From: Trileptium ribeirensis
Taxonomy: Eukaryota; Nematoda; Enoplea; Enoplida; Thoracostomopsidae
Length of the DNA stretch: 64,000 bases
NCBI GenBank assembly: GCA_030248225.1
Contig: JASANE010005238.1
Span: 1-64,000, forward strand
Direction: 5' to 3'
The notes beneath the pieces were generated by a model. It worked only from the letters and a program-made list of their open reading frames with translations, was not told the DNA's origin and searched no databases. This document shows positions 60,950-64,000 of the stretch, piece after piece; within the stretch, counting starts at the first letter, position 1; each line of letters opens with the position of its first letter. The translations under genes were made by a program, and so were the position numbers.

Positions 60950-62080
60950 GTATATGTCGACAAAATGTACCTGTCTATTTACTGTACTGTAGTCATGCAT
61001 TTCTCAGACGACGGGTCGGGACCCAATGGGTTCTAACGGGTGGTAGAGAGAGTAGAGGCTACGATGGGGGCACGTTTATGGGTCGTGCGGGTTAACGGGG
61101 CGGCGGAGCGTGACCCGCCGGGTATTTTTGGAGATGTCTCATCGAGACAAATTCAATGAGGGGTAATTTGCCTATTTTCGAAGTAGAGCGGAAAATCACT
61201 AATTATCGGTGCCCATCGGCGGTTGTCAACAGCTTTCTAAGCGACTTCGCGTGACTGTCGCGGGTCAGCGGGGACTCGGACGGAGGTTCAGAGCATATGG
61301 TCGGATCCGACTAATTGCGGTGAGCAAAACCAGGGGTCGCATGCGCTGGATCGGGCGCGGGGTACGGCGGCGGGACAGTCGCAAAGAAGAGGGTTTCATA
61401 TTAGTTGTATACTGCAATGGGCTGTATTTACAGGGCAGTTTTGTCTAAAAGTTGTCCACGGGACACACACATAAATAGATACATGTACATATTGTATATA
61501 CATAATATGTCCTAACTATCTGGAGAGTGACAATTCGGGTTCCACGTTGACAATCCTACCTAGCGTAAGTAGCGATTGTCCCTACGCGTTGCAAGTGGAG
61601 CTTCTAGCGTTGTCCGGGGCATATTTGGATGTCCGTCCGAAATTCCCAAAGTGTTATACTGGTCCTAGTTGGTGTTCCTCCGTATCAGACTACCGCAAAC
61701 GGCGACGGGCCTCCGAATGAGCCCGGCATCCGTCGTCCTTTATGACTGCAAGTGCTGTCCAAGTGTGATTTTCGCTTGTTCCGACGGGTTATTTTCTGTA
61801 ACCATTACCTAGTATTTTACCAAAACCTCGTAAATTTAATATTTTTGACTTCGGTCTTAATGAATGTGCGTTCTCGAGTGAGCAGCCAGGGGCCTCCTAT
61901 TCCCGGACGGTCGTAACCGTCAAAATCCTAACGTGCGACGGCGACCATTTGTGATTGCCAGCGTGATGCCTACTTTCCTTCAGTATGACGGGTAGTGTCC
62001 ACTATACTAAATCGGTTCGCTCGAACTGATTCCGCTATTCCATTCGTTGTACCTCACGTAACACTCGTCCCTAGGGTCAA
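60950..62080. other. GC-richer region without a recognised gene
   Basis: Composition changes abruptly upstream of the Penelope start codon. Short frames such as 61209-61448 (plus) are rich in Arg and Gly and look like composition artefacts. The region may be untranslated or terminal sequence of the element that carries the ORF at 63.3-64.0 kb. Confidence 0.35.
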
Positions 62081-62082
62081 TT

Positions 62083-62730
62083 ACATACAGAACAACAAAT
62101 AGTAGTCCATACAGAACGACAAATAGTATTTTATACGAGACGGCTACTGAAATTCCATACAAAACGGCAGATAATATTTCATACAAACTGTAAGTGAAAT
62201 CTCATACAAAACGGTAAATAATATTTCATACAAACTGTTAGTGAAATTGCATACAAAACGGTAAATAATATTTCATACAAACTGTTAGTGAAATTGCATA
62301 CAAAACGGTAAATAATGTTTTATACAAACTGTTAACGAAATTTCATACAAAACGGCAAATAATGTTTTATACAAACTGTTAACGAAATTTCATACAAAAC
62401 GGCAAATAATGTTTTATACAAACTGTTAACGAAATTTCATACAAAACGGCAAATAATGTTTTATACAAACTGTTAACGAAATTTCATACAAAACGGCAAA
62501 TAATGTTTTATACAAACTGTTAACGAAATTTCATACAAAACGGCAAATAATGTCTTATACAAACTGTTAACGAAATTTCATACACAACGGCAAATAATAT
62601 TTGCTGCAAAACTGTAAATAAGTATTTTATACAAAACTGTTAATGACATTTCGGTCTTAAACGGTGAACGATCATTTTGTACTAAACGGCAAATGGTATT
62701 CTTACGCAAAACGGCTAATGGTGCTTTTGT
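62083..62730. repeat. Tandem array, 47-bp unit made of two diverged 23-24-bp halves
   Basis: From 62344 to 62578 the unit catacaaaacggcaaataat then gttttatacaaactgttaac then gaaattt repeats with exact 47-bp spacing (starts at 62344, 62391, 62438, 62485, 62532) and almost no change. Each unit is two related halves starting (c/t)atacaaa. To both sides the halves diverge (tacagaacaacaaatag on the left, tacgcaaaacggctaatgg on the right). A homogeneous centre with decayed edges is typical of satellite growth by unequal exchange. Confidence 0.9.
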
Positions 62731-63345
62731 ACCCCTGTTTTGGGTACGATAATCCTAAAGTGCCCGTGACAGGGTCGGAACGACTCTGTTACATCTCTTA
62801 TATTTTTAAATGGAAATTTTCGGACTTGGATATACGGGTTGCGAAGTAAAGTTTCTCTGGAACCGATTTGCTAGGGTACCCGTTAACGAGGTCTGGTAAT
62901 TTGAGACCTCTCTAAAAATTTGGTATGGCTTTTGGTACGACCTGTTACAGGAGTATCAGCAGGACGTATCCGTTGCTTGGTGGTTTGCTGTTTTGCTTTT
63001 GTAGGGCTGGGCATTAACGTTATTTACTGAGGTTGGGCCTGATCATGTAAAACGGTTGATAGTTACGTTGTAGTAAAATTTTGAGGAATTCCGAATGAGT
63101 CCTCAGTCCTCCTCCTATATTTTTAAGGGAAAAATGGACTTTCTACCTGGGGTCGGAAGATTGACTTGTGTCTTTATTCGTCCCTCGTCGGTTGAATCCT
63201 ACACAAACGTATGAGTGCGGAGTGACGTGACCGTATTATTACAGAATTACTTCATGGTACAACATATACGATACTATCAATTGTCACCCTAGGTGCCAAG
63301 TCCTTGCTGGACTGGCTCCACTCTCGTTAAGCAGTCCCTTTTGCT
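62731..63345. other. No recognised gene; 3' flank of the ORF at 63.3-64.0 kb
   Basis: Unique-looking sequence of mixed composition between the tandem array and the stop codon of the minus-strand ORF. No terminal repeat could be identified. Confidence 0.4.
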
Positions 63346-64000
63346 TCATGACATCAGGCCTTCCACCCATCTACGGAGGAAGCATACATAAGGTTCAGTT
63401 ACGTGGGGTTCAGCAGGCGGGTTATCGCTGGGGCCCGTTTCCCACGCTGCCGATTCCAATAGTTCCGGCGGGTATAAGGGCATCGCCGTCTTCCGTGCCC
63501 GGTCCGGAAATTGGCGTTTGATGTCTTGAAATAGCTGAGTAAATTCCTTAGCCCATGTGCTCACGTCGTCCTGTCCAACGTCCCATGTTGGTGGTGGTGG
63601 TGCTACGATAGCTCGGGCGCCATCGTTCAGGAGGTAATCGAATGAGCAAATGTGCCGACGCACACGACGCATTACTTTGCTTGGGGTGTCCAAGAGACGA
63701 CCTTCGAATGGTTTGGACCGAAGGGCGGTCCTATATCCGCCAAGTATTACGATCGCCTCGGTCTGAGGCGTCGCGATGCACGTCGCCAGACGGATCAGGA
63801 ACTGCATGGTGGCACCAGGCCAGGCGATGGCGAACCATCCCTTTGAGGCGGCCATCTTGACTAGCGGTGCGGCCATATTGTCACCCAAAATAAGGACTTT
63901 GGGCCAACTGGCAATTCCATGACGGATGAAGGTCCGTACTTCCTCCAACAGACGGCCCATGACGTTGTAGCATGGCCGCGGGCGTCGACCGAAGGCGACG
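63346..64000 (-). CDS. SGNH/GDSL-hydrolase-like ORF, partial, truncated by window edge
   Basis: The frame is open from the window edge (VAFGRRPRPCYNVM at 64000-63958) to TGA at 63348-63346, so the protein starts beyond the window; a Met at 63960 is internal or an alternative start. Counting from that Met, KVLILGDNM lies at residues 21-29, WPGATM at 47-52 and VILGGYRTA at 71-79. These correspond in order and spacing to SGNH blocks I (GDS), II (Gly) and III (GxND). The nucleophile serine is Asn, the block III Asn is not evident, and no clear DxxH follows, so a working esterase is unlikely. The C-terminal half is Pro-rich. SGNH-like ORFs are known in some retroelements (CR1-type LINEs, Ngaro-type tyrosine-recombinase elements). 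That context is an inference here, supported only by neighbouring repeats and composition. Confidence 0.5.
   Translation of the reverse strand, partial: VAFGRRPRPCYNVMGRLLEEVRTFIRHGIASWPKVLILGDNMAAPLVKMAASKGWFAIAWPGATMQFLIRLATCIATPQTEAIVILGGYRTALRSKPFEGRLLDTPSKVMRRVRRHICSFDYLLNDGARAIVAPPPPTWDVGQDDVSTWAKEFTQLFQDIKRQFPDRARKTAMPLYPPELLESAAWETGPSDNPPAEPHVTEPYVCFLRRWVEGLMS

Noticed and set aside
61209..61448. 79-codon plus-strand ORF rich in Arg and Gly
   Set aside because: Composition artefact in GC-rich DNA; no homologous pattern.

Overview
This is an A+T-rich, intron- and repeat-rich stretch of eukaryotic nuclear DNA, almost certainly from an invertebrate animal. The evidence is spliced exons of a metazoan-type receptor tyrosine kinase (RTK) with fibronectin type III (FN3) domains, a Penelope-like retroelement, remnants of mariner-like and hAT-like DNA transposons, and several MITE and satellite families. 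The phylum cannot be fixed from the sequence. There is no operon structure, rRNA, convincing tRNA or CRISPR array.

Left part, 1.7-9.7 kb, minus strand: the 3' end of a ROS1/Sevenless-like RTK gene. A terminal exon (3023-1758) carries the end of the last FN3 domain, one transmembrane helix and a whole tyrosine kinase domain. Upstream exons at 6772-6375, 8032-7744 and 9643-about 9276 carry FN3 domains. Splice sites and intron phases agree between the last three exons. Two of the ectodomain exons have an in-frame TAA inside an otherwise coherent FN3 frame, so this allele may be decaying, mis-sequenced or otherwise odd.

Middle, 10-46 kb: mostly non-coding, perhaps very long introns of the same gene. 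It holds a 1.45-kb hAT-like element with 8-bp imperfect target duplication, a 157-bp tandem repeat split by an insertion, a 756-bp mariner remnant, one copy of a 575-bp MITE, and about ten GC-rich, C-run modules that lie beside tracts of ttggcaaaaa type. A candidate exon lies at 22123-21888.

Right-middle, 46.7-53.3 kb, minus strand: a second cluster of FN3-like exons. The pairs 47456-47368, 47296-47064 and about 46902 join in phase. These are either 5' exons of the same giant RTK gene or a separate FN3 protein gene. An inverted second copy of the 575-bp MITE (53423-53996) and another MITE (54561-55063) follow. A small plus-strand ORF at 57266 begins with a clear signal peptide.

Right end: a Penelope-like element (60946-58799, minus strand) is readable in one frame through reverse transcriptase and GIY-YIG endonuclease domains. 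It carries three internal nonsense codons and altered catalytic residues. Beyond about 60.95 kb the base composition becomes GC-richer. This part holds a 47-bp tandem array (62.1-62.7 kb) and a minus-strand ORF (64000-63346) resembling an SGNH hydrolase with its nucleophile replaced. It continues past the window edge and is probably part of another mobile element.
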